NCBI RefSeq assembly: GCF_002104995.1
Contig: NW_024468251.1
Coordinates: 992,001-1,056,000, forward strand
Direction: 5' to 3'
Source: Linderina pennispora
Lineage: Eukaryota; Kickxellomycota; Kickxellomycetes; Kickxellales; Kickxellaceae
DNA length: 64,000 bases
Part shown: positions 21,700-32,600 of the stretch, in pieces
Numbering within the stretch: position 1 is the first letter of the stretch
Layout of the letters: the number at the start of each line of letters is the position of its first letter
The notes under the pieces: generated by a model
What the model was told of the DNA's origin: nothing
What the model saw: the letters and a program-made list of their open reading frames with translations, nothing else
The model's database searches: none
Translations under genes and position numbers: made by a program

Positions 21700-24600
21700 G
21701 AAAGCCATTATAAGAGGCAAAGCACAGGTCTGGCATCCTCTTTTCCTTCAACAAACTCTTCTATTCCTTCTATTTCCGTTTGCATTCCTTGTAAATCTGC
21801 AGTAGTTGCATTTTTGACTATGTACATAGATAACGCCAATTGCATCCAGCGCTTGTGTGACATTACTACCGAGGCTGAAAGCCAGAACGGGGATCACTAT
21901 GATACGTTTGGAATTGCCCGCAAGAATTGGTGGGATTAAGTCATTCCACTACTCCAAGTTAGCAATAGATGCCTAGCTATGAGTCAAATGAAGAATTCCT
22001 TCTAGGACTCCCATTTAGACTAGTAATATGGTAGTGGGTGTTGTAGCCAGCGGTTAACCGTACTGTAGCCTTTCAGACAGTTTTATTTCAACATTTATAA
22101 TATAGTTCTTTAATGAGCAAGGATGCTCTATACCCCAAAACGTCAATATCCCAAATACTCGCTCTCTCCGCTATCATACACACTGATGTCATATACCATG
22201 TTCAGGACCTTACAGGTGCAATCCTGGAAATACAAAAATCTTGTGGGCGGCAGGTAAATTCAACAAAACAGAGGAACTGAACTTTGCATGGATCAGTGTT
22301 TCTCACTGTGACACTGAGCCAGCGTCAAGGACTCCAATATGGTACGGAGACTATGACCTTTGAGCCATGATGTTGCAATGAATTTACAGTGTCACCGAAT
22401 CACATTCTCAGCGAACTCTTTGAGAAAGCCGAGCAAGCCTTCCAGTTTTGACTAGGAAAAAGTGTTGATCAAGGGCAGCACCTTACCCAGGGACAATGTT
22501 TGAAACAGTATGACTTTACCAGACACTTCGGCAGAACAAAAATAGAGTTGTGTGCATTGACGCGCCGACAATGGCGGTGTGTGCCGAGCTTGTGCACATC
22601 ATGCGACAAGTGATTGACTTTCTGAACACTTTATGCATGCATACAATATTAAAACCTACGATGTTGCTCTTGTTGCAGCAGAGCTCTTCCTGTCTCCAGT
22701 GAAAAAGCCTAGTTGCACGGAGTCTGCTGCTACGGAAGTGCGAAGTGCACAGCTTGGTTTCAGCAACTTGGTCTCGGTGAAGTTCGGACTTTGCATTCGC
22801 ATTTAAGAGGCTAGAGTTCTATACGGAATATCTGACTCGGCGACCACCGCTCTGATACGTGCAATGATATATCATGAGTCTTATTTTAGAGCATAGCCTT
22901 CGATGCAGTAAAGCACTTTAGTAGAGATATATGAGAGATACTTTGTGACCAACCCAAGGATCCGGGGTATACTTATAGCCGAACCAAAGTGGGCATGACT
23001 CTTAAGGCTGTTCGGTATAGCTTTTGCAAAGTGTGGAGAGGACGAGTGTCTGATATTTGTATACTTTTTCCAGACCGTGAACAATACAGGAAGAGTGCAG
23101 TGTTCTGGTCATTGTTTCTGGGACACAGCCTGCTCGAAGAGTGGTGTAAAAGAGCACTATTTTGAGTAGGTTTAGAGTATACTCAGCTCGTTTCTCGCTT
23201 CAAGCAGCATCTCTACTCCCTCCATTCCAGTCAACAGTCCTTGCAAATAGGTATAATTTGCATATTTTTAACATGTACATAAATAACATATACATCCAAT
23301 GCTTGAGAGCCATTCCAGGAGATATTGAATTCCCGACCGCAGATAGGTATCCACATCCCGACCACAAAAGTTATTATCATTTCTGAATTATTTAATATTG
23401 CAGGGTTTGCAAGAGGAGTTTCGCTAGAAGCCAAGTAGGTACTATCTTGTCAAAGCTCTTTCTACGTATCAATACAACAGTGCATACTAATTTATCAGAC
23501 TGGCTTTCTTGTCTTCCTCTACCATTTCATTATTGCTATAATGAACTAAGAAGTGATACATCACAGAACCTCAGTATCTCAAACTGGTGGCCACTGTTTC
23601 TGGCTTGCACAGCAATGGTGCGTACTATCTATAGGTGTTTTCACGTGATATCCTGAAAACACAAAAATATTGTGGGCGGCAAGTGAATTCAGCAAAGCAG
23701 AGGAATTGAACCTTGCAGGGATCAGTATCTCTCATAGCTACACTGAGATAGCGCCAGACATTCCAAAATGCCATAGTTTCCCTGTCCACTGAGCTATGAT
23801 ATCCCAATTCTATTCTAGTATCGCATAATTTTGCTTGCAGTCGATTTTTGGAAATCCCGAATATATCTTTCTGTCCCGACTAGGAGAAAATGTTTTCCTT
23901 AGGTGCGGCATTACCCAAGGACAACATACCAACCATGGTTGCTTTACCAGACACACTTTGGCGGAACGAAAATTGAGCTGCGCGCACTGACTCGCTGACA
24001 ATGGTACTGTACACAGAAATGGCATGCATGCAGGCAAAAATAAACTTTGTTGCATTTTCTGCATGCATACAATATTAAAATTCAACACTACTCAGCAGTT
24101 GCCGAGTTTCACCTGAGACCAATGGAAAGCCTGGCTGCATGGAACCTGCTGATTCGGAAGTGCGAAGTGCACATATTGGCTCCGGTACTTCAGTCTTGGT
24201 GAGGTTCGGACAACTCCATATTCACAGTTAAGAAACCAAACCTGTGTTGCACGCAATATCCAACCTGATGGTCACTGCTGTGATATGCACAATGGTGTAT
24301 CGTATGGATAACCTTTTAAGGCTAAGGCTGTATTGTGCTAATATCGCCTTATTGAGGATATATTCGAGGAAATATGTGACTACTGAAGGAGTCCTTGCCA
24401 ATACTTTACACCAGGGTTGAGAGAAGATAGCCCCCGAGGCTGTTCGGCGCAGTTTTCGCCAAGTCTGGAGAGGGCGAGTGTCTGAGATCCGTACACTTTC
24501 CCTGGCTGTGAGCAATGCTGGAAGGGTGGAGTTTGATGTTCACTGTTTCTGGGACACAGGCTGCTCGAAGAGGGGTGTAGTAATACACCTCTTCTTTTAT

Positions 24601-24900
24601 GTAATGGTAATTCTTGATATGTTTCTCGCTTAAACAAAAACTTCCATTATCTCAATCTCCACACATGCCTTGTAAATAGTTAACATATGTATCTCTCAGA
24701 ACACTTACATAGATAACGTCAGTTGCATCCAGCACTTGTGTGCCACTACTGCTGGGGTTGAAGACATGTACGTGGAGAGCTTTGCCACTCCTCATCACCT
24801 CTATCCTTATTGATACCAATCCGCATCATCGTCCATACTGTACAAGGGTAGCTTGCTCAGATGGCTAGCAGGTCATTCTATGGCTGGGCTCCTGTCTACT
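21700..24900. repeat. three diverged tandem copies of a unit of about 1.44 kb
   Basis: The landmark TACATAGATAAC-like stretch followed by a CATCCA(G/A)(C/T)(G/A)CTTG motif occurs at about 21820, 23274 and 24709, spacings of about 1454 and 1435 bases. Between landmarks the order is the same. A block with CTTGTGGGCGGCAG(G/A)TAAATTCA lies at 22240, with its partner at 23670. A block with CTTTACCAGACAC lies at 22512 and 23942. A block with CGGAAGTGCGAAGTGCACA lies at 22733 and 24154. A block with GTTTCTGGGACACAG lies at 23115 and 24546. A CTCGTTTCTCGCTT-like leader precedes the landmark at 23190 and 24615. The first copy is partial. No copy keeps a long open frame, so these look like decayed duplicates of one locus. 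I see no inverted ends or target-site duplication. Confidence 0.8.
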
Positions 24901-25192
24901 AGCACAGCAATGCAGACTAACTAATAAGTGGACAACGCTATATCACTCAGTTGCTGCTTTAAATTGACGCGTCCTATTCTCGGGAATAGAGTCAGACAGC
25001 AAGCTGCTCAGCAGGCTTCACATCGGATTTTGCTTACAACCCACCACATCATCGAAGCGACAGTGAAAAATGTGATCAGATCACCGGATCGGGCCGTTTC
25101 CAGAAAAGCTGGTCTGCCTGCATTTTTAGCCTGCAGAAATCTCAGCTCTTTTCAATTCAGAACAATACTTTGCCTAGGCTAAATTAAAGAAA

Positions 25193-27636
25193 ATGGCACC
25201 CAAGGGAAACGGCGGGAAAGTCGACAGAGAGGAGACACTAAAGGCAGTGGTTCTGGCGGACTCGTTTGACCAGCTCTTCCAGCCGCTGTCGCTGAACAAG
25301 CCCCGGTGCCTGCTACCGCTGTGCAATGTGCCCATGATTGAGTACACACTCGAGTTCTTGTCTTCCTCAGGCGTGGACGAAGCGTACATCGTGTGCCAAG
25401 CGTATCCAGATAAACTCAAGGCATATATCCGGCAGTCCAAGTGGGCGCGCGGATACTCGCCCATGAAGGTGGTGACCAAGGTGGTGCAGGGGGCAAACTC
25501 GGTTGGTGACGCACTGCGCGAAATTGACGGCAGCTCGGTTATCCGGAGCGACTTTATTCTGTGCACAGGCGTTGTTGTGTCGAACATGGATCTGTCGGGT
25601 CTTGTTAATGCGCATATGGCAAACAAGCAGAAGGATCGGGACCAGATCATGACCATGCTGCTGCAGGAGGCATCGCCTAGCCATCGTCTGCACGACAAGA
25701 GCGACGAATCAGTGTATGTGATGGACCCGAGCAGCAACAAGCTGCTGGCAATCCACTCGTCGCCGACACTGCCGCGGCAGAACTTTATGCGTATCCAGAC
25801 GGAGGTCATCACTCAGCATGATGAGGTCGAGCTGCGCATGGACCTGGTCGACACGCGTGTTGCTATCTGTTCGCTGGAAGCTCTGGCGCTGTTCACTGAG
25901 AACTTTGACTACCAAACAATGCGTCGTGACTTTGTGCACGGCATCCTGACCTCGGATCTGCTGAGCTCAACCATATACGCGCATATTCTGTCGGGCTCCA
26001 GCTGCGTGCTGTCGGAGGCTACTGCTGCCAACGCCAGCAGCGGGCCAGCTGCTTCTGGCGGCTGGTCGGGTGCCCCGGCGCTGCGGCCGGCGGGGCTGGT
26101 GACGGCGACGACTTGTACGAAGACGGAATCATGCTTTTGGACCACAACGGGTACGCTGCCGGCATCGCCGACACGGCAGCCTACGATGCGATTAGTCGCG
26201 ATCTGATCGGGCGGTGGGCCTACCCGCTGTGCCCCGACAGCAACCCGGTCGACGGGCCGTCGTACACGTACCACCGCGGCGCAGTCTACAAGGCATCGTC
26301 GGTGTTCCTTGGGCGCGAGAGCCGCGTTGAGCACCACGTCGTGCTGGGTCCGAACTCGTATGTGGCAGACTTCGCTACGGTCTCGGACTCTGTGCTTGGC
26401 GTGTCGTGCCGCATTGATGAGGGCGCAGTGGTGCGCGGTTCATACCTGTTTGCCGGCTCCACTATCGGCAAGAATTCGGTAGTCGAGCGTGCCATGCTTG
26501 GCGAACGCGTCACTGTGCTGGACAATGTCGTGATTGAGCGCGGCTGTATTATCGGCGACGATGTGACGATCGGACCGAACGTGCGGATCAAGGCGTTCAC
26601 GCGCATTGCCCGCCGCAAGCCGCTAGCCAGCGAGAGCTTCGACGACAGCGACTTTAGCGATTCCGAGGTGGAGATCTCGTCCGACGAAGAGGACGACGAG
26701 GACCTCGATGATGCCAGCGTCCGCCAGTCGGATGCCGCACTGGCTGGTACTGTGGGGAAGCCGGCGGATTCGGTGGCCAGTGAGGCATACGACACGCATA
26801 TCCTCGGCGAGCGTGGTATCGGATTCGTGTGGGAGGCCAATGCTGTCGACTCTGATGACTGGGACGAGGACGACGACGCCGAGGAGGACCCGCGCAACGC
26901 GCACCTGCATTGGATCGGCTCGCGGTACAGCGACACAGTTCTGACTGCATCTGAGCTGCGCGACGCACCGCCGTCCGAGGACGAGGTGTCCGACTCGGAG
27001 TCAGATATCCTGGAGCTCGACAACACCGATGCCCTGGCATCCGATCTGGCGGGCGTGCACCTGGGGCAGCCGAGCTCCAGCAAGTCGCGCGCCATGCAGG
27101 AGGACTTTAGGCGCGAGCTCGAGCTCACGCTCGACCGCTCGCTGTCCGAGAACCACGCAGTGGAGGTGACAGCGCTGGAGATGAACACGCTGCGCATGGC
27201 GTTCGACGGGAACCTCGACGAGATGCGGCGCATTGTGGTTGAGAAGGTGCTGCTTCTGGCCGACTTCTCGGCGCTGGCCAGCTCGCTGAAGAAGGTGCTG
27301 CAAAAGTGGGGCGACCTGATCAAGCGCAACATTTACTCAAACAGCGACCAGGTCAATGTTGTTGACATTGTCGAGCGCCATTGCGCGCTGTCTGAGGCTG
27401 TGCCAGATGACAAGCGTGCCAAGCTGTTTGCGTTGTTTGTCAAGTTCCTGTACGAGCTTGATGTCATTGAGGATCTGACCGTGCTGGCGTGGAACCACAA
27501 GGCAGGGAGGGCTGGGCCCGAGGCAGTCAGCGAGGAGCTGGTTCAGGTCATCCAGCCGCTGGTCGAGTGGCTCGAGGAGTCTGACGACGAGTCCGAAGAG
27601 GACGACGACGAGGACGACGAGAGCGAGGAGGAGTAA
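25193..27636 (+). CDS. GCD6: eIF2B epsilon, catalytic subunit of the eIF2 guanine-nucleotide exchange factor (frameshift near 26075)
   Basis: Exchanges GDP for GTP on eIF2 and so controls translation start. The N-terminal nucleotidyltransferase-like domain is clear: LKAVVLADSFDQLFQPLSLN, KPRCLLPLCNVPMIEYTLEF. It is followed by left-handed beta-helix hexapeptides (VFLGRESRVEHHVVLGPNSY, VLDNVVIERGCIIGDDVTIG, PNVRIKAF), an acidic linker with SDSEVEISSDEEDDED, and the C-terminal W2 (HEAT) domain with LTVLAWNHKAG and the acid-rich end LVEWLEESDDESEEDDDEDD. The frame changes once between 26060 and 26110, in a Gly/Ala-rich linker near GCCCCGG; the change needs one missing or two extra bases. Both sides are well conserved and the joined length is about 813 residues. 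The essential role argues for a sequence error over a pseudogene. Confidence 0.95.
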
Positions 27637-27861
27637 GACATTATTCTTCTTTTATGATAGGGAACAACAGATAGAAAAACAAAACAAAAACAGAGCTGGT
27701 TTAGATGTGGAAGGAGGTATAGTGGGGAGAGAAAGAGAAGGGTGTGAGGGATGTTGTAGTGCGGGTGGTGGTGTGGGGTGGTGGTAGAGTAAGGAGGGTG
27801 AGGTGGTGGGGCAGGGTTACATTAACATAGCGGGTCAGATAGGGCATGTGGCATGGAGAGG

Positions 27862-29004
27862 TTAGATAAGAACAAGCTCCAGGGTCCACGTGCGCCTGCA
27901 CCACAGCTTGAGGTTAATTTGGTGTTCATTGTCGCCAGCATTGACATCCTCGCCCTCCCACCAGCACTTGCGCGCAGGCTTCTTGTAGAACAGCAGCAGC
28001 TTCTGGGCTGCAATCATCCTGGCCTGGTCGGCAGTCTCGTCCAGCGGCACACTCAGCAGACTGGTGACAGTGGTGCGGCTCGGCTCTATGCGGCGGCAGC
28101 CCCAGCGCGAGTCGCGCGCAAAGCCCGCCAGGCACAGCATGTCAATGAGCTGCTGCTCAATGACCGACGCTGACTGCAGCGCCTGGGTGTGCTCACTGGC
28201 GCCCTCGTGGTGGGTGCGCGCGCGCCAGCTCTCGAGATTGCGCTGCATGGTGCGCTCCAGCGGCTCAAACACGCTGTCGTCCTCGACCAGCAGCTCGGCG
28301 CACCTTGTCTTGGCCATGTCCAGCGTGAAGCCCTCGACGTTGCTGATGTCGCCCGACGTGCGGCCGCTCTCGGGAATCACAAAATAGTCCAGCTCCTCGC
28401 GCAGCACCACCAGTGGGCTGCGGTCCGAGTACACGGCCGTGCGCAGTGTGCGTGCGGGCGCCCCGGCATTTGCCACAAACCGCATGTAGTTTAGCACGGC
28501 CGACGACGACGTGCTCTGGGTGTTGGCGTGCGAGCCGCTTGAGAACGACGACATCGAGTCGTTCGGCACCGCTGCCTCGGTGGGCTCCGCCGCAGGCGCT
28601 GCCGCTTCGGCGCTGTCCTGCGGCGCCTGCTGTGGCTGCTGCTCGGTGTTGTCGTCAGCAAGCAGGTCGAACTCGAGCATGGTCGAGTATGCGTGCAGGA
28701 TGTACTCGAGCATGTCCGGGTCAAAGTCCACCCATGCGTGCTCGGCCTCATCGTCGCTGGTTGCCGCCGGGTCGCGGTAGTACGAGTAGTCGTTGTAGCC
28801 GCGGATAAGCGACACTAGCCCATTCGGGAACATGGTGCTGAGGAGCGAGTCCGGCAGATGGTTGATGGTTTCGCGGTCAAGCACGAACCGCCGCCCGCGC
28901 ACGTTCAGCGTCACGCGCGTCGGCCAGTACTCGCTGAGCGAGTCGCCGCTGGGCCGCGGGAAGGCTGTGTTCTGCGACACCGACGTGATTGGCGAGCCAG
29001 ACAT
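27862..29004 (-). CDS. Whi2-like BTB/POZ (KCTD-type) protein
   Basis: The 380-residue protein has a T1-type BTB fold starting near residue 30 (RVTLNVRGRRFVLDRETINH, LPDSLLSTMFPNGL), as in KCTD proteins and yeast Whi2. The middle is a Glu/Ala/Ser/Gln-rich linker (about 120-165). The C-terminal half includes LVVLREELDYFVIP, then a conserved ending with ARKCWWEG and LKLWCRRTWTLELVLI. That ending is typical of Whi2-like proteins, which act with the phosphatase Psr1 in the general stress response and restrain TORC1 under amino-acid shortage. The family call is firm at the domain level; the exact role is inferred. The frame is clean. It is convergent with eIF2B epsilon and divergent from OST2 (171 bases between starts). 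Confidence 0.85.
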   Translation of the reverse strand: MSGSPITSVSQNTAFPRPSGDSLSEYWPTRVTLNVRGRRFVLDRETINHLPDSLLSTMFPNGLVSLIRGYNDYSYYRDPAATSDDEAEHAWVDFDPDMLEYILHAYSTMLEFDLLADDNTEQQPQQAPQDSAEAAAPAAEPTEAAVPNDSMSSFSSGSHANTQSTSSSAVLNYMRFVANAGAPARTLRTAVYSDRSPLVVLREELDYFVIPESGRTSGDISNVEGFTLDMAKTRCAELLVEDDSVFEPLERTMQRNLESWRARTHHEGASEHTQALQSASVIEQQLIDMLCLAGFARDSRWGCRRIEPSRTTVTSLLSVPLDETADQARMIAAQKLLLFYKKPARKCWWEGEDVNAGDNEHQINLKLWCRRTWTLELVLI

Positions 29005-29175
29005 TTATGTGTAGAGGAGGAAAATAAAAGGCGCGCTGAAATTACTGAGGAGAAAAGCAAAAAAAATTACGTGACAATCTTGTCCCAGACTTCGCTTTCA
29101 TATCCACTTCTGTGACTACCACAGCCATTTTCGCCTCTTATTTCCAAAAACCGCCCCTTTTCTCTTTCGTCCACA

Positions 29176-29601
29176 ATGTCGGGGAGCTCCGCTGCAGAAA
29201 TCGTGTCCAAATTGGCCGCCGACTACATAGATGAGACTCCGCAGAAGCTGAAGCTCATTGACTCGTACATGGTCTTCTGCGTCGTCACCGGCCTGGTGCA
29301 GTTCCTGTACTGTGTGCTGGTCGGCACCTTCCCTTACAACGCGTTCCTGGCCGGCTTCGGATCCGCTGTCGCGTGCTTTGTCTTCGCCGCCAACCTGCGC
29401 ATCAAAAACCAACCCAAAGAACGCCGCCCAGTTCTCGGGCTCGCCTCAAGGGTACCGTATCTCTCCCCTGCACACGCTCCCCCTATGTACATGCACAGCT
29501 TGTATGGCTAACACTCTCATTTTTGCTCTTGTAGCGCGTTCGCTGAGTTTGTATTCTGCCACATTCTCTTGCATTTCGTCGTCGCCAACTTCCTTGGCTA
29601 A
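29176..29601 (+). CDS. OST2: OST2/DAD1 subunit of oligosaccharyltransferase (one +1 frameshift)
   Basis: Small ER membrane subunit of the N-glycosylation enzyme. Exon 1 (29176-29451) reads MSGSSAAEIVSKLAADYIDE and includes KLKLIDSYMVFCVVTGLVQF and LVGTFPYNAFLAGFGSAVAC. The conserved NLRIKTNPKNAAQFSG follows only if one A is removed from the A5 run at 29404-29408. A short intron (29452-29534, GTACCG...GTAG) leads to exon 2, which ends AFAEFVFCHILLHFVVANFL plus Gly and stop, the highly conserved DAD1 C-terminus. After correction the protein is 113 residues with three membrane segments, the usual size. Spliced length 343 is one base over a multiple of three, in agreement with one inserted A. The stop lies 61 bases from the BRCA2 stop. 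Confidence 0.93.
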
Positions 29602-29662
29602 AGAGGAGGCCCACGTCGCCTTCTCGCCATTTATTCTTCTTTCCAATAAAGCGCATGTCTCT

Positions 29663-32600
29663 TCACACCACAAACTCAGCCATGTCGCCTGCATCAACAA
29701 CGTACGTCCGTGTATACTCGTCGTACGTCACATACCGACAGTTGCGCACAGTGATCTGCCTTCCAGGCTCAAACGCCATGCTGCCGAACGTGAGCTGGGG
29801 GAATTCAATGCTGGCCGAGTACTTTTGCCCGGCCTCGTCGGTGCCGGTCACACGCACCGCCGATTTCTGGCCTGCTGTTCCCTCAACCGTCTGCTCAACA
29901 GACCCCTGCACATCGACCTCCTGGCCCTTGTCGACATGGCGCAGCTCATCCACACACAGCACGCCACGCTCCAAGTACTCGCATTGGCTGCCCACTGCCG
30001 GATCGACCGCGCGTGGCTGCGCATGACTCGACGCATTGAAGTTCAGCCGTAGAAGCTGCTCGTCTGTGCCCCGCCACCCGTCCCGGCTCCTTGGTTGCCG
30101 CTGCGGGGCAGCTGACACCGTCAGTCCGGTCATGACAAACCGCGCACCTTCAGGGAAATCAGGAGGCTGCAGGTTGCGCGACCCCCATACCGTGACCATA
30201 GCTTGCTTATTCTGCCGGGCCTCGCCGCCCTTGTACTGGTGCGCTGGGTAGTCGCACACGCGCAGCCGGAAAAACGCCCGCACCTGCCGCGGTGGCTGCT
30301 CTTCATCGAGTCGCCTCGCAATCTCCGACTCTTCCTCTGTCCGCCTCTCGAGCACATACTGTTCGAGCCTGCTCTTCTGCTCGTCGGTAAGCTGCTGTCC
30401 AGCATCTGACGGGTCTGTGTTCCCATTCATGACGAAATTGTAGAGCTCTTCGCCGTCAGACTGTACCCCAATGGTTGCAGTGGTATCGCCAGCAACCGGG
30501 GTTTGTCGCGACGCCTGCTTGATGTTTTCAGCGATGGCAAGGGCCTTGTTTGCTCGCCAGCCCTCGAATTTGGCGCTCATACGCTGCTCCTCTTTCTCTG
30601 ACCGCACCACGCGCTTGCCGTCGGGCATCGTCTCCATGTAGAGCACCGGGTAGCTGCGCACAATCAGCACATCCAGAGCCGCTCCAATGTACCCACCCTC
30701 CTTGGAGATCGCAGACAGCGACATGTACATGGCCTTAGATGCCTGGAACCCAAGCCTGGCGTCCCAGTGAGCACGCCGCACACAGTTTGCACGCAATGGC
30801 AACGATGCCCCCTCGGCCTTTGCCGAGAATGGAGGCGCGCCCTCGGTGATTCCGCACAGCTTGAGGCCAGCGCAGGCAACTTTATCACCGACCCGCAGCC
30901 TGCCTCTGGCCACCGCTCTTGATAGGACAGAGTCGGCTGGCGCCGAAATGCTGTACCAGCCGTCTGTGACCTCCAGAGTCGTCACCGAGTCCTTCTGGCT
31001 AATCGACGCGACACAGAGCACCATCAGCTGCTGCGACGATGAGTCCATCTCCAGGACCCGCTTCAATGCCGACCGCTCGCCGCGCACATACTCGCGCTCA
31101 TACCGGTATAGCAGCCGGTTGATGATGCCCTCTACCGACCAGAACTCGCCTAGCCGGGATGGAAGCCGCCGTGCATAGCTGGCACAGCTCCACACGCACC
31201 ACCGAAAGTGATTCTGCACCCACTCCTCTGTCACTACACTTGGACTGCATCCACGAGCTAGCAGCACCTGTCTGGCCTCAAACCACCCCCACCCCTGGCC
31301 AAACCCGAGCGAAAATCGGTAGATGCGCGCTGCGTCGGCGCTCATACCCAGCACATCGTCGGGGATTCCTTTGGTATCTCCTGTGTTGATCTGGTCAGCG
31401 ACTGACTGCAGCGTCACCCGTGGTCCAAGGCTGTCGATAGTGAACATACAGGGCGGCGGAGGAGGCTGCTTTGTTGTTTGGGCTGATCTACTGGCTGAAG
31501 ACTGCATCGGATTAGCCGCTCTCGATGTGACCGGTGGCAGCTTAGGCGGCGGCTTGTGCTGGTGATTGAATGTCCCAGGTGGTACCCTCTGCGGGGACGT
31601 AAAGTTTTGCGTCGCATACGAGCGGCGGGGCAGGTGTGGTGGATTGTGGAGTCGCTGCAGCTCGCCATTCGCCGATGCCGATCGATCCCTGGCTATGCGC
31701 TTTGATGGCGAATTAAACGGAAGCCGAGAAGCCGGCCGCTTCATTGATACCGACTTGAATGTGAGCTGCCGTAAGCCTGACGTCGGTGTTTCAGGTGTGT
31801 TTGGTGTCAGTGCTGGTTGTGGTGGCGGTCGTGATCTAGGTGATCTGAATGACAGTCTGCGTGTTGGCGTCTTCAGGGACGCACTCAACGTGGTAGTTAG
31901 AGAGCGTCCATCAGACATCAGTGCCCGTCTTGCCGACATGACCTCCTTGCGCGATGGGAACGATGTTGGTGACGCCGCTGTTATTGGACCCGATTCTGCC
32001 GATCTTTGCACGGGCGTTACTTGCGACTGAATAGGTGTCGAGACCGGTGTTGGATTTGCTGAATTGCTCTTGCTGAGCGTCGAGTGCTGCGGTGCGTGGG
32101 CCTGACTCTGCAGCGTCTTTTGGGGCTTGGAGAACCCGCCTAGCTGGCTGATCCACCGCTGTGCTTCCTCGTCACCCATGTCCGGCAGCTCTGGCTCTTT
32201 GGTATCGCCGGCACCAGCGGTCTCTTTCCCCTTCAGGGCCTTTCCACCCTCAATTCTTGGCTTTGAGAACCCACCACGCTGACTGATTATCCGCATTGCC
32301 TCTTCATCGCTCATATCGGGCATTGCTGGCTCATCGACCGGTTTCTCCGGTGCCACTGTTGCCGCCGCTTTTGGCTGGTGGCTGGGCTTAGCGAATCCGC
32401 CACATTGTTGAATAATCTGCATGGCTTCCGCATCATCCATGTCTGGTAACTCCTGCTCCTTTTCACTACTATCTACGCTGGGACAGCTCACGGCTGTAGG
32501 TGTCGTCAGGGCTGATGACCTGGTAGCAGGCGTAATGGGATGTGTTTCCGGCTTGCATGCACTGCCAAACCCGCCATGTGCTTGCATCAGCTTGTCGACT

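Noticed and set aside
21700-24900. Transposon array
   Set aside because: Tandem copies share order and spacing, but I see no transposase or reverse-transcriptase motif, no terminal inverted repeats and no target-site duplications.
26286-27332. 348-codon Ser-rich minus-strand frame opposite eIF2B epsilon
   Set aside because: Antisense to the beta-helix and acidic linker; Ser richness mirrors Asp/Glu codons on the coding strand.
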